Positions 48,501-59,138 of a stretch of 64,000 bases of DNA are shown here, piece by piece. Under the pieces are notes generated by a model. It did no database searches and was not told where the DNA came from. It was given only the letters and a program-made list of their open reading frames with translations. The translations under genes were made by a program, and so were the position numbers. This DNA is from Branchiostoma floridae (lineage: Eukaryota > Chordata > Leptocardii > Amphioxiformes > Branchiostomatidae): the NCBI RefSeq assembly GCF_000003815.2, contig NC_049995.1, positions 16,134,539-16,198,538 on the forward strand, in the 5' to 3' direction. Numbering within the stretch: position 1 is the stretch's first letter; each line of letters opens with the position of its first letter.

Positions 48501-51500
48501 CTGTGTTTATCTCCTCAGGTCCCTCCGCCTGCCAGGTGAAGGGAAGTACCTGTGCAGACGGACCGACCTGGGCGTGGTGACGCCCTACCCGCTGCACGTG
48601 ACCTACAAGAGTGTGAACTGGTCCGACAAGTGGCAAGAGGTCGGCGAATGGATGCCGGTGGGTCCGCTCTTCTCCATCCAGTGTGAGGACGTGGAGGGGC
48701 CGGTGGACATCCTACTGCCACACGTGCTGCATCTGACTGAGAATACAGGTAAGGAGGACACATTTAGTTTATACAGATGTATACCTAAACACTGAATAGG
48801 GATCTATTTGTTTTTCACGCAGAATGTCCAGCGAACAATATTTCAACTCACATGAAAAAGGATTAGTTATTAGATAATCCTTCTTTTAATTAGATGAACT
48901 TTATAAAAAGAGTGATATGTGGTTCGATGATTGATGGTTCTCTTCTGTTTCATTTCCAACATTTCTCAAAGCCATCACTGTTTGTACTTTTTACTTCAGA
49001 GATCACAATTGACGATCTACAAGTCGTGCACGTAGTTGGTGATTCGGTCGAACTGCTGCCGGTTACAGAACTCACCCCCTCCCACGCGGTGACCAGGTTC
49101 AAGAAAGGCAGTCTGTTTGGGTTGGTGGGGAAGACGAAAAAAGTGTTTAGCGTATCTAGAAATTGCCTGCTGATGGCGTTTCGCTTCCTAGATGACTCTG
49201 ATCTTTCCACATTGAAAGTCTACATCGTCTCCAACACTAGGGAGATAACAGAGGTGGGAATGTATGAAATATGCACGTACTCATAGCACAAATTGTAACT
49301 TCATTCAACAATCGAGGACTTTTGTGTCCTTTTAAATAACTTCAAGTCAATTCATTTCGAACGTACAGCTTATATCTAAAACTCAATCTTAGTTATCTAC
49401 TTATTTTACTACCTTAGACCCTTACGGAGGACGAGAAAAGGTGGAACTTTGAGCCATGTGGTCTCAAAACCTGCCATTTGAGCCCTGGTGACTTGTACTC
49501 CCTGGAGGGGAGTGTTACAAACGGAGGGAGTGAGATGGTGTCTATTTCACCACAGGTATGTTGATTAACATAAAATGTAGGGAGAATTGCTGATCAATTG
49601 CTTCATCTATAACAAACTTATCTCAACTGATTGATGCCACTTCCAATGTACCTGCAAATTTTTATCCCCATCAGAAAAATTGCATTTTGATAAACCGAGG
49701 TAATCATGCTTGGGAAAACAAAAGGACAATGCATTAATTTCCTGTATTGCGCCTTTGTTTATCCAGTATTGTGCTTTCAATCTTCAGCATCTTATGTTCG
49801 AAGACACCCTTGACAAAAACAAATTCTACGAACCGTTCGAAGTTGAAGTTACTGCCGACATCTGGATGGACAACACAACACGGCTGCATCTGGAACTGCT
49901 GAAGGAGACCACCGAAGAAGGGAATGGGACTCAGCCACTTTCACAGCTAACACTTGGTAGTCAGTCCCAGACCATTTGATTTCTGTTTTGTCATCCTAAC
50001 TTGGGTTTTAAAAAGATTGACAAGCAGATAACTTTCACAATGAAGAGTATGAACGACGATTATGAGCAACCGTTGATTTTTTTTCAGGGCGTTACAAGCG
50101 AAGTCAACTAGCTGAAGGAGTTGACAGTGGCCATTCAACGCCAACAGAGCTGGAATCTGTGAGGCAGAAACTGGAGTCAGCAAGATTAACAGGTATTCTC
50201 TGAACGTTACTGATGGCATGAGCTCCTGGTTAAACAAAACTGTCATCTTTACCATATAATAACAATTGCAAGTATGTGTATGTGTTACGTTATGTCATGT
50301 GTGTACTTTTGTATATGTCCAGGAAGACTAGCGCTAGCAGTGTACAATATTTAGAATTTTGTATCACAGCTAATGGACAAATAAAGCCTCTCTAAGCCCT
50401 GGAAACCAGACTGTTAGAATCTGCAGAGAATCTGTTCGGCAGCCAAAACTGGTCTTCCCAAGGACCTTAATTAAGCACTCCGGGAAGAAGTCATTCAGGG
50501 AGAGTTTTTGCCGACCTAGCTATATAGTCAAGACTTTTAGTTAGGCCAGTAAACTATCCCAGCATGACACTTGTTCAAAGAGACATCACTACTGTAAAAC
50601 AAATGTTAGAGATATGAAATATCTTTTTCTTTAACTTGCAACTATTTCCAACATCCCCTAAGCTATACACATCACATTGACAGATTTTAAACTTATTCAT
50701 TCACTTTAACTTTCTGCCTGAATGATGATAATGATGATGAACTATCTGCTTGTACAGATGACGACATGGGAGCTTCAGGAACTGCTGGACATCTGCAGAG
50801 GGAGCCTGGCCACCCAGGGGCTGAAACTGAAGGTGACAACTTATCAAACACTCTGACAAACCGCCTTATTAAACAATTCTTACTAATTTGGCATTAATGC
50901 TTAAACCAACTTATCAAATATTCTGTCACAAATTTGAATATATGGTATACCGGTAGATTTAACACTAAACTGACCCCGATTTGTATATTATTGATAACCA
51001 TAGTTTGGTGATTTACCAAATTGCTACTGCACCTTCAAACACAATACCAACCAAATGCAAACATAGCCACTCTCTCATAACCTTGACCAACCTGTCGTGT
51101 GAAGTGCATGCGATCTGCTTTAAAAAGATATGATGATTGATTTCTCAATGTTATTTTCAATAAGCATTGGACATACGTTTTTCGTTTTAATATTTGTAAG
51201 AAAATAATAATGCCAATAATGATAATGATGATGATGATAATACATGTACTCACAACAATAATAATAATAATAATAATAATAGAACGAGTGAAACAGAGCA
51301 AAAACTAGAGAGAAAAACTGTTTTTATCTTTTTTGTTGTGGCATTGAGACATCAAAACCGATCTTCGTAGTTTGTTTTCAACATCCTCTCATTTCAAATG
51401 ATTTAAATGAATAAAAGGCCCAGTCTCAAATTATCTTTCTATGTGTGAATGGTTTTAATTTGGCTAAAACGGAAATTCACCAAAAATATAACCAGTGTGG

Positions 51501-52826
51501 ACCTGTTGGTGATTGTTGAAAGTTACATGCATTTTAAAGTTTACATATATTTATCGGTACAAACTCCACAGAGGAATTTTGTCTCTCTAAATACATTTCA
51601 TACTATCATAATCATTTACACCCGTTTGATGTCAAGTGATTGATCCGTGTTTTTTTCCAGTAGACGTGAAGGAAAGTCATATCGAGACAGTCCTCAAAGA
51701 AGCCAGTGACGATTGGGATGAGCTGGCACTGAAGCTTGGTTTCAGCGATAACGAGATAGGTGTCATCCAAGACATGAAGCCAGACCAGAACCGCAGGTGC
51801 AGGAAAATGCTGACCGAGTGGAGAAACAGGGAGGGAAGTGGCGCTACTCTACATGTTCTGAAGCAGGCACTCAACGACATTGACCGACGTCGTGTAACAG
51901 AGCTCTTAGATCGTAAGTGCACGTCGTTGACGTTGTTGTTGTACCTTTATTTATTTTATTTTATTTTATTCACATACATTTAACGAGCATAGGACAGAAA
52001 GCTCAATAATGAGCTTATAGACGTCTTCTGCTCAAGATATATGAAATGACAGTCAAAATTAACAAAATCAACAGAGTCAAATGAAAATGGTGACAGTTAA
52101 CATAATAGTCAATTTGCAACAAAAATGAACTGGAGCACATACAAGGCTGGCTTACCAATCTAAATTTATCTAATTGAATCTTCCGGTCTTTGAAATAAAA
52201 TTGAAAACAAAGTCTGCAATATTACAGTTTGTCGAGTGTGGGAGGGAAGGGCTGCCCTTAATGAGAAAGGTACATAAGGTATGTATTGTCAGAGGAATTG
52301 AGGGGGTCAGGCGAGAGTAGTTCTTCTAGGTTTAAACGGAATATGGATTGCAGCATATGATTCCTTTCGCTGTTATATAGTTCACGGTGCAACAGGTAAT
52401 GCTCAGTGGTCTCATTTGAATTTCCACATTTACAAGTAGGACTAGTTATACAATAGTGTTTGAATAGATGTGAGTTAAGTGAGTTACCTTTATTTAACCG
52501 ATGTCTGTAAATAGTAAAGTCATTATGGTGATCAATTAACGTTGGCGCCCTCTTTTTCATATTCATTTTCGTGTAAATATTTACGGAATGTTTGAAAATC
52601 AATACAACTCTTAACATCTGCCGTTTGTAATGTAGGTGGTTTGATACTTTCAAAATATATAGATGACACCAATAGTAGGGATTTCGTGTACAAGAGGTAC
52701 ACTATTGACTAACATTAAATGATTTTGACATTGAATCGAATTTTTCGTCAAACAGGATCCCGAGTAGCTGTGGAGCCAAACGGAAACAATACTGATGGTC
52801 CACCTGGGAGGAAGAAGTCAAATTAA
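39594..52826 (+). CDS. TPR-ROCO-CARD-TIR-Death-ZU5/UPA(FIIND)-Death protein, 22 coding exons, about 2,080 aa
   Basis: Coding exons: 39594-39606, 40320-42083, 42263-42514, 42626-42688, 42790-42909, 43214-43621, 43985-44085, 44418-45550, 45767-45825, 46044-46331, 46519-46931, 47045-47066, 47405-47655, 48184-48245, 48519-48748, 49000-49253, 49418-49555, 49788-49956, 50088-50192, 50758-50832, 51661-51912, 52756-52826. Phases join exactly (6,243 bp). Domains (approximate residues): 13 kinesin-light-chain-type TPRs (10-590); Roc with P-loop GQFRSGKT (631-638), DFGGQ (822-826) and TNKD (900-903); COR (907-1284); CARD-like (1304-1400); TIR-like (1401-1538); Death (1546-1629); ZU5 then UPA, resembling the FIIND of NLRP1/PIDD (1630-1913); Death (1974-2057); basic tail. 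It is likely a cytosolic GTP-regulated scaffold or sensor in innate immunity or cell death; ligand and output are unknown. Death, COR and Roc calls are firm; CARD and TIR are by eye. A split into two genes is possible but phases argue against it. Confidence 0.85.
40397..42076 (+). repeat. Thirteen 132-bp (44-codon) TPR repeats in one exon
   Basis: Each unit follows the pattern SL-NLG-AW-LGD-A-YHEQALQM-R-IYG-TAHP-IA. Units 6-9 share longer identical stretches (IYGPTTAHP), consistent with recent unequal exchange. The whole array lies in a single 1,764-bp exon bounded by phase-1 introns. Confidence 0.93.
42995..43140. mobile_element. Foldback element in a TPR-ROCO intron
   Basis: ATACCCGGCGAAAGTGTGTG pairs with CACACACTTCGCCGGCTA, and outer ATGGCTGTATCATAAG pairs with CTTATGATACTATG. 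It lies in the intron before the exon carrying the Roc G3 motif. Confidence 0.75.
43776..43830. repeat. (ATTC)n microsatellite followed by (TTTA)n
   Basis: About seven CATT units run into TTTATTTATTTA in the intron before the exon carrying TNKD. Confidence 0.9.
44195..44345. mobile_element. Foldback element in a TPR-ROCO intron
   Basis: CTTTCTTCCAACACAAAAGTATACACCG-type left arm (kept here to its key part CAACACAAAAGTATACAC) pairs with GTGTATACCTTTGTGTTG. An inner pair (TTTTCAACAGCCA.. / ..TTGGTCGTTGAAAA) and a GAAGAAGGCG/CGCTTTCTTC pair follow. Confidence 0.75.
51186..51290. repeat. Compound (AAT/GAT)n microsatellite
   Basis: Imperfect ATA/ATG/AAT trinucleotides lie in the intron before the second Death exon. 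Confidence 0.9.
52255..52680 (-). mobile_element. LINE fragment (reverse transcriptase ORF C-terminal end), minus strand
   Basis: The 131-codon minus frame contains HRLNKGNSLNSHLF, a CKCGNSNETTEHYLLH segment and YNSERNHMLQSI. This Cys-rich, H-containing end after a reverse-transcriptase domain is typical of several non-LTR retrotransposon families. The polymerase part is missing. It sits in the last intron of the TPR-ROCO gene, opposite to its transcription. Confidence 0.75.
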
Positions 52827-53107
52827 TTACATGACAATGGCTTCATACCAGCAGAAGCGAACATACATCCTTGCTGTAGCATTAGCTTACCGGAGGAGAA
52901 TGATTTAATGTTTTATTTACAAAATCAAGCCCGAAAGCTAATTGCATGTGCAGTATCGAAGACTAAAAGAATTAAATAGTGTGATACATAACACTAGTGT
53001 CTAATAAACTATAAGATACAATGTATACTATTGACCGGTTTGACTTCTTCTTTGAAGGCAGTGGTTAATAAACTGTCACACGATCTGTGTAATGATTGTA
53101 TTTTGTG

Positions 53108-53400
53108 CTTTACGTAGCAATATAGTATTTTTGATCATCTAAATGGTAAGAGCTTGGTGAAATTATGGTAACTGCTTGAAATATTCTATTTCTTTCAGCT
53201 TCATAGTGAGTACATTGACTAATAAAATGCATTTCATTTTCCACTGCATTCATTGAGCAATATGTACATAATCTTTCGTAGACAGGGAGCTGATAATAGC
53301 GGCCCCTTTCTACCTCTAACGGATGTGCGCTTGTTCTTATTTTGTATATGGCTAGTCTTGCATATAACTCAATATGATACAAATAATTTTCAATAGAGTA
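53108..53400 (-). mobile_element. Second, unrelated LINE C-terminal fragment, minus strand
   Basis: The minus frame contains HPLEVERGRYYQLPVYERLC, CSMNAVENEMHFISQC and YEAERNRIF, the pattern of the post-RT region of Daphne/Crack/Jockey-like non-LTR elements. It is 5'-truncated and lies about 280 bp after the TPR-ROCO stop. Confidence 0.75.
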
Positions 53401-55194
53401 TTCGGATTTAATACTTGTAAAATCTTAGCTTACCATTATCACCTTACAACTGATGAAAGAAAGTTTGAACCTACATATCAGTAAGTCTTCTCTTTAACAA
53501 TGTACATAACATACCAAGAAGCTGTATAGTTTGAAACACGTAGTCTGTCAACTGTACGTCTTCTCTTCACTGAGTTGATAGCTGTAGCACTTCAGAGAGA
53601 TTACTTTTTTAATATGTCGTCTTAAAAATGTTTTGAACACATAAAAGAACATTTTTATAATAATTGAAGTAGTAGGTATGGAATCGCTTGAATATTGTAG
53701 AATGCTTTGCTCAATACATGTATACATGGCCATATGGATACCAAATTTGTGTAAAAAATGTGTTGCGCCAAAAGCCCAACAGTGAAACAATTCAGTGTAA
53801 ATGTTGCACTACTGGAGATGCTAATAAAATAAAGAAGTCTGAAGTTTTGAAATTGATGTGCCTTTAGTCCTCGGTGTGTGCCTGCCTTCTCAGGAAATCT
53901 ACAAGATAAACCCTATCCAGACTATCTTTAATATCTAACATATCTTAATACGACATTTTTAATTAGATATTTATAATTCATGCTAATGTGCTGACGTAAT
54001 TTGTTAAAATCCAAGTAGATGATGAAACGTATAATCAGCATATTTTCACTCATCACTACTTGGCATTTTCCTACCAAAACATTCATGTGAATGTTTTTAA
54101 TTCGTTTTCATGGGATTCTAGGGTTATATGTTAAGAAAATGTATGTTAAGACATTTAAGGTTGATGGTCCAAGAATGTGGATTGAAAGGAATAGCTGAAA
54201 TACATTTCATGACGTCATTTTTAACTTGTTGTAGTGGCCTTTGACAACAGAAGTCTTAGAAGACTTACTTATTGATAAGAAACTTCAGGAGTCCTCTGCA
54301 AATTTGGTGATCGTACAGTAAGCCGTTCCAAAAATTATGAAGGTTGTTACTAGCAGAGACAGGACGTCCAAACGTGCTACGTTAAACACACACATATAAC
54401 GTTATGTAAATATTAAGTTCTGTGACAAAAATGTGTGCACAGCAGCAACTAGCACATTCAATTAACTGGTTTCATCTGTGAAAGGCCGTACATTCCATGC
54501 CTTAAACAATACTGTTCGTGAAGGCTGCGGACTTGGCCAGCGTCGCTATTTGTTTACTGTCACAACAAAACGCAAACAAAGGTGAGTCACTTGACACGCC
54601 TATCCCATGGCGTCATGGAAAGTACCTTTGTGCCTTTTAACGGTTACACTGGCTGATAGAAGCCACACCACATACGTTTGGAACGTACGTCTATGAGCAC
54701 GTTGGTCAGACATATACCGTGCATCGAAGTTTTGTTCTCCATGGCACCCAACCAAAGACCTACCTAGAAAAGGGGTGAGACATTTAAAGCTGTTCTAGTC
54801 TCTTTTGTTTGTAAACTAATGCCCACTGTAAGGTGAAACAAGATGGCTTTCACTTTCCCAACGCTGCGTCGTTGAGGCGATAACAACCTTATCGTACAAC
54901 GGTTTACAATACTTGCTGTGTATCTAAAATCCATTTCACTATGTTTTTTCTCTATAGACGATCTAGTATACATGTGTGCGTGTGTAGAGGGGGGGGGGGT
55001 AATACACGTGTTGCCATTTAGTCCTAATAGTACGTACTAGTGTGGTAAAGTTTGTATTGCGTCTGTTATGAGTTAGAAAAATACAAGGAGAGGGACCGAT
55101 ATGGCCTCATGCCAGTCTAACCCAAGACCCGACTTAGAGTGGACGTCTAGTTACACTGGTGGCAGCGGTGGGATAAAAACAGATTCATTCTAGA
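53401..55194. other. Intergenic spacer before the Death-GT gene
   Basis: This is AT-rich noncoding sequence. A poly-G run lies at about 54988-54999. No gene was recognised. Confidence 0.5.
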
Positions 55195-55375
55195 GCACAC
55201 ATTCCATTGCTTGCGCTTGCACAAGTTGGCAGCCAAAGAACTAGACAATGAAAAACGTTGCAGGTGTCTACCCCCGATGTAAGATTTACCATTGGTCTAA
55301 TACCTAAATATTTTCCTCCAGGATTTCCGCATGCTTTCCTTCTGCCAGAGCTAGACTGGAGTCCTAGGCGTCAAA

Positions 55376-58300
55376 ATGGCTGCCCAAGGTAACTATCTCT
55401 TGTACAAAATCAGACAATATCTGTTGTATAAAACGAGCAGGCATGAATCCTATAGGTCATGTACCTGACACTTACTTCATTCCCATTTAAGCTTTTATCA
55501 CCAGTTTGGAGTTACCAGTTGGTTAGAGGGTTCATAATGGACCTTACATAAGATACCATGGGACAATGTTACAGTGTATTAATATCAGTAGCCTTATATA
55601 CATTATTGCTACGGCATATCTATAAGGGATCAGTGTTAATACCAGTAATAACTTTATATGATTAACTTTTTATTTCATGTTCAATTGGATGACTGTGTAA
55701 ATGCTCCCTCTAACATACATGTGACCATGGTCTATTTGAACACAGACAATAACGTACTCTTTGACCCTCATTGAGCGTTTTCGTCAGGCTTATTAGCACC
55801 GATTCACAAAATATACAATTTTGTCACATGCGGTTAATCAAGGGGCTTTTATACAAGCTCCTTGGGTTAATATATAAACATTTATCAACATTGAGAACGC
55901 CAAAGTTAGGGGGCGTGGTCTATTTGTGACCCTGGTCTATTTTAATAGCCCTAATCCCCATGTACCTCATTGAACTTAATATGTAAATATACCACGAGTT
56001 TGAAAAAGAGAGAAGAAAATATTAGAAGTAGCGATTAACGATAGTATTATGATGTGTCCTATGGAGACACATGATATCTTAGATCATTTTCCATTAGTCT
56101 AGCTGAAACTACTGTATTAGCTAACTTGCTTTTATTCCTTTTCACCCATTAGACCACTTGTGGCCAATTGTACATTTAGCCTACGTGCACGAACATGCAA
56201 TAAAGATTATTATTATTATTATCATTATTGAACAATTTCCCTAGGCTCAGTACCAATTGCGAAATATTAGATTTTTAAAGAACATTTATGAGTCACCAAA
56301 GTTATGGGGCGTGGTTTATTTGTGACCTTGGTCTATTTGAACTATGTAAATGCACTTTGACCCTCAGTGTGCTACTTTCTAATGCTCTATGCCCCTTGGA
56401 CATATAGTAACGCTAAATTACCCTTGGATCATATTTCAAAAATGTAAGTCATCGAAGTTAGGGAACAACTGATTTACATTTAGATTATTACGTCATTTAC
56501 TTCTAGGGTAGTTAGTCTTTCTAGTAGAAATGTTTGGTGGTGAGATTTATTAATGCTTGTTTCAGTTGACGTAAAGAACTATTTCAAAATAGTCATCAAA
56601 GGAGCCAGTAACAAGTGGGAGGAGCTTGCGGATGAGCTGGGGTTCGACGATAACGAGATAGGTGTCATCCGAGACTTGAAGCGAGACGATGACCGCAGGT
56701 GCAAGGAAATGCTGACCAGGTGGAGAAACAGGAAGGGACGTGACGCTACTCTACAGGTTCTGAAGAAGGCACTCATCGACATTGACCAAGCGATGGTAGC
56801 ACAGAGCTTAAATGGTACGTGCACGTCGTTGCTGTTCTGCATTTATTCAACTTAAAACGATATAGAATATCGAACAAAGAAACATCGAAATGTTTCGAGC
56901 TTAGAAGGTAAACACTGTGGACGGAACGACAGAGGGGTGTGGCGACTCTCCAACAGGGTCAAGATTAGCTTGGATGCCAACCTTCTTCAGTTCCCTCTTT
57001 TTTATCACTTCCCGTTGGGTAACCTAAAGCTGATAAGACTGTAATCTATAGCTAGCTATTAGCTACATTAATATTAGTGAGCAGCTGGCATGAGAAAGAA
57101 AAACAAATGTAACAATACTCATCTGAGGTTCACGTTATATGTCGGGATGTATTTACCTCCTTTGGGCCAGGTATGCAATAACATGATAACGCGAGAGGTA
57201 AACTTGCACTTTGACATTTGATTCTTGCGTTGCAGGTGAAAGCGGCATTCCTGTTCCACCGGAAAGCGGCACTGCTGTTCCACCGGGAAGCGGCGCTGAT
57301 GTTCCATCCAGCAGCGGCGCTGGTGTTCTACTAGGAAGCGGCGCCGATGTTCCCCTTGGAAGCGGCGCTGGTAAGCACACATGGATGCATGACAAGTGCT
57401 ATATCCAAAGCTTCATATGAACAGTTATATGAGTAAACATCTCTAACACTCAAGCATAAGCTTGCCACATTAGAGACCACTGTAAGAGTAAGCTACTTTA
57501 CGGGGAATACTCACTATACTCATAAGTGTGAAAACCAGCAAAACTATTTTTATCTTAGTAGTCCGGGGGCAGTTAATAAAATAATTTTATTGTATTATCC
57601 TTTGATTAATCATGACATTGCTTCCTACAGGTCCAAAACGAACCATCTTGTTGGTCAACGACGAGTATGGCACCTCCAAGGGGGGAGTTTCTACCATCAA
57701 CTACCAGGCGGGCCAAATGCTGAGCGCCGCAAACGCAACCGTGTACGCCACAGCCCTGTGGGTGCCGAAACGAGACCAGGAGGCAGCAGACAGGGACGGC
57801 GTGATGCTGATAGGCCCAGATCTGCTAGGTAAGAAGGACGAGCCAACTTTAGACTGGCTGACCTACTACCACGGAGTCCACTACCCAAACCTCCCAAAGC
57901 ACGTCGACTGCATCATCGGTCATGCTCCCATAACAAATACGGCGGCACGAAACATCTGGGAACAGCGCTACCCACTGGCAGACCTCATGTCGTTCAACCA
58001 CGTCCTACCCGAGGATACAGAGTACTACAAGGGAGGTCGGAAGCCCATGGAAGCATGGAAGAAAGAGGAGGATATCCTTGATAAAGTCAATAACGCACTG
58101 GCAGCTTTCTCGGTGGGCAAACGGATCTATGACCACTTCGACACCATGTACAAGGCAGACAAGAAACCGCGGAGTCACTACATCTTTCTCCCGAAGCCAT
58201 CCGAGATATTTATGGACACCAATGTGAGTCCTGGAGGAGAGCAAAAAGTCGTCTTGTGTATCGGCAGGGTGAGGAAGGTGGAGAAGCTGAAAGGTCATGA

Positions 58301-58850
58301 CCTCGCAGCAGAGTCCATGGGACAGGCGGTGAAGGAGGTCAAGAACGCCAGGTTACGCGTGCGCGGCATCAACGAGGATGATTGGGAGGCGAGCAAGAAG
58401 ATCCTGGAGAAAAACCTGAACAGCCCCGATTTGAACCCCACCCTCCTGCCGTACGGAACACAAGAGGACATCAGGAAGGACATGATGACAGCCCACCTGG
58501 TCCTGATGCCGTCCCGCTCCGAGCCGTTCGGACTGGTCGGCCTGGAGGCCATCGCGGCGGGCATTCCCGTCCTCATCTCAAACCAGACCGGCCTGGCAGA
58601 GATGATCATGGACCTGATCAAACAGAAGAAAATCAACGACGAGCACAGGCACGTCATCGTGGCGACCAGCGTGAACGACTCTGACCGAGCCGGCGATGTG
58701 AAGAGGTGGGCTGAAAGAATCGTGGACATCCTCAAGTACAGCGACTCGGCGTTCAAGAAAGCTGCCAGGTTCAAGCGGGAGCTGGTGGAGTCAAGGTACT
58801 GGGAGGAATCCCACCGCACCTTCCTGCAGGCCTGCGGCATCTCAACTTGA
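55376..58850 (+). CDS. Death domain-GT4-type glycosyltransferase fusion, four coding exons, 538 aa
   Basis: Coding exons: 55376-55388, 56566-56814, 57236-57370, 57631-58850. All introns are phase 1 and sum to 1,617 bp. Residues 5-87 are a Death domain (WEELADELGF, EMLTRWRNR, LKKALIDID) clearly paralogous to the second Death domain of the upstream gene (exon 51661-51912). Residues 88-132 are a linker of about eight-residue SG/VPP repeats. Residues 133-538 are a full GT-B fold of the retaining GT4 type: glycine loop KGGVS near 149-153, the GR...KGHDL phosphate-binding segment, and an EX7E motif at E430-E438 (EPFGLVGLE). It should transfer sugar from a nucleotide-sugar donor; acceptor unknown. 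No signal peptide or membrane segment is seen, so a cytosolic enzyme recruited through Death-domain contacts is inferred. The GT domain is one intronless exon. Its start exon (MAAQ) mirrors MAAK of the TPR-ROCO gene. Confidence 0.88.
55720..56350. repeat. Repeated GTGACC-TGGTCTATTT blocks in Death-GT intron 1
   Basis: GTCTATTTGTGACCCTGGTCTATTTT-type blocks occur at about 55722, 55918 and 56311 with shared flanks (AAAGTTAGGGGGCGTGG / AAAGTTATGGGGCGTGG; TTTGACCCTCA). Local duplication; function unknown. Confidence 0.6.
56100..56230 (+). mobile_element. LINE 3' end (CR1/L2-like tail)
   Basis: GCAATAAAGATTATTATTATT at about 56198 is a polyadenylation-signal-like sequence running into an (ATT)n tail, as at the 3' end of CR1/L2-type elements. 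The body upstream is not recognisable. Confidence 0.5.
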
Positions 58851-58968
58851 GCTGCACATCATTAGAGGTCACGGGACAACAGTGGACACGGTGAACGCAA
58901 TAATCCTAAATTTTACCTTCTGTCTAATGCCAAAACCAATACAGATTTGGTGCCATTATGTCTACGTT

Positions 58969-59138
58969 AGGCCTACGTCACATTTCCAAACCGAGGCCCG
59001 GCAGGGCAGCTTTCGGGAACGAAATACACAATAATAGTTGTGAGCATTATATCTGTATATTTTTTACGCATACATCTCTATTTGTCATTTCCACAAACAG
59101 CCCGGCCAGGCCCCGGTTTGGAAATGTGACGTTAGCCT
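58969..59138. mobile_element. Foldback element downstream of Death-GT
   Basis: The left arm (GCCTACGTCACATTTCCAAA, then GAGGCCCGGC) is complemented by GCCCGGCCAGG and TTTGGAAATGTGACGTTAG on the right. The left arm has a relative at 24591-24632. Confidence 0.8.

Noticed and set aside
58295-58840. 181-codon minus-strand frame
   Set aside because: It is antisense to the glycosyltransferase exon.
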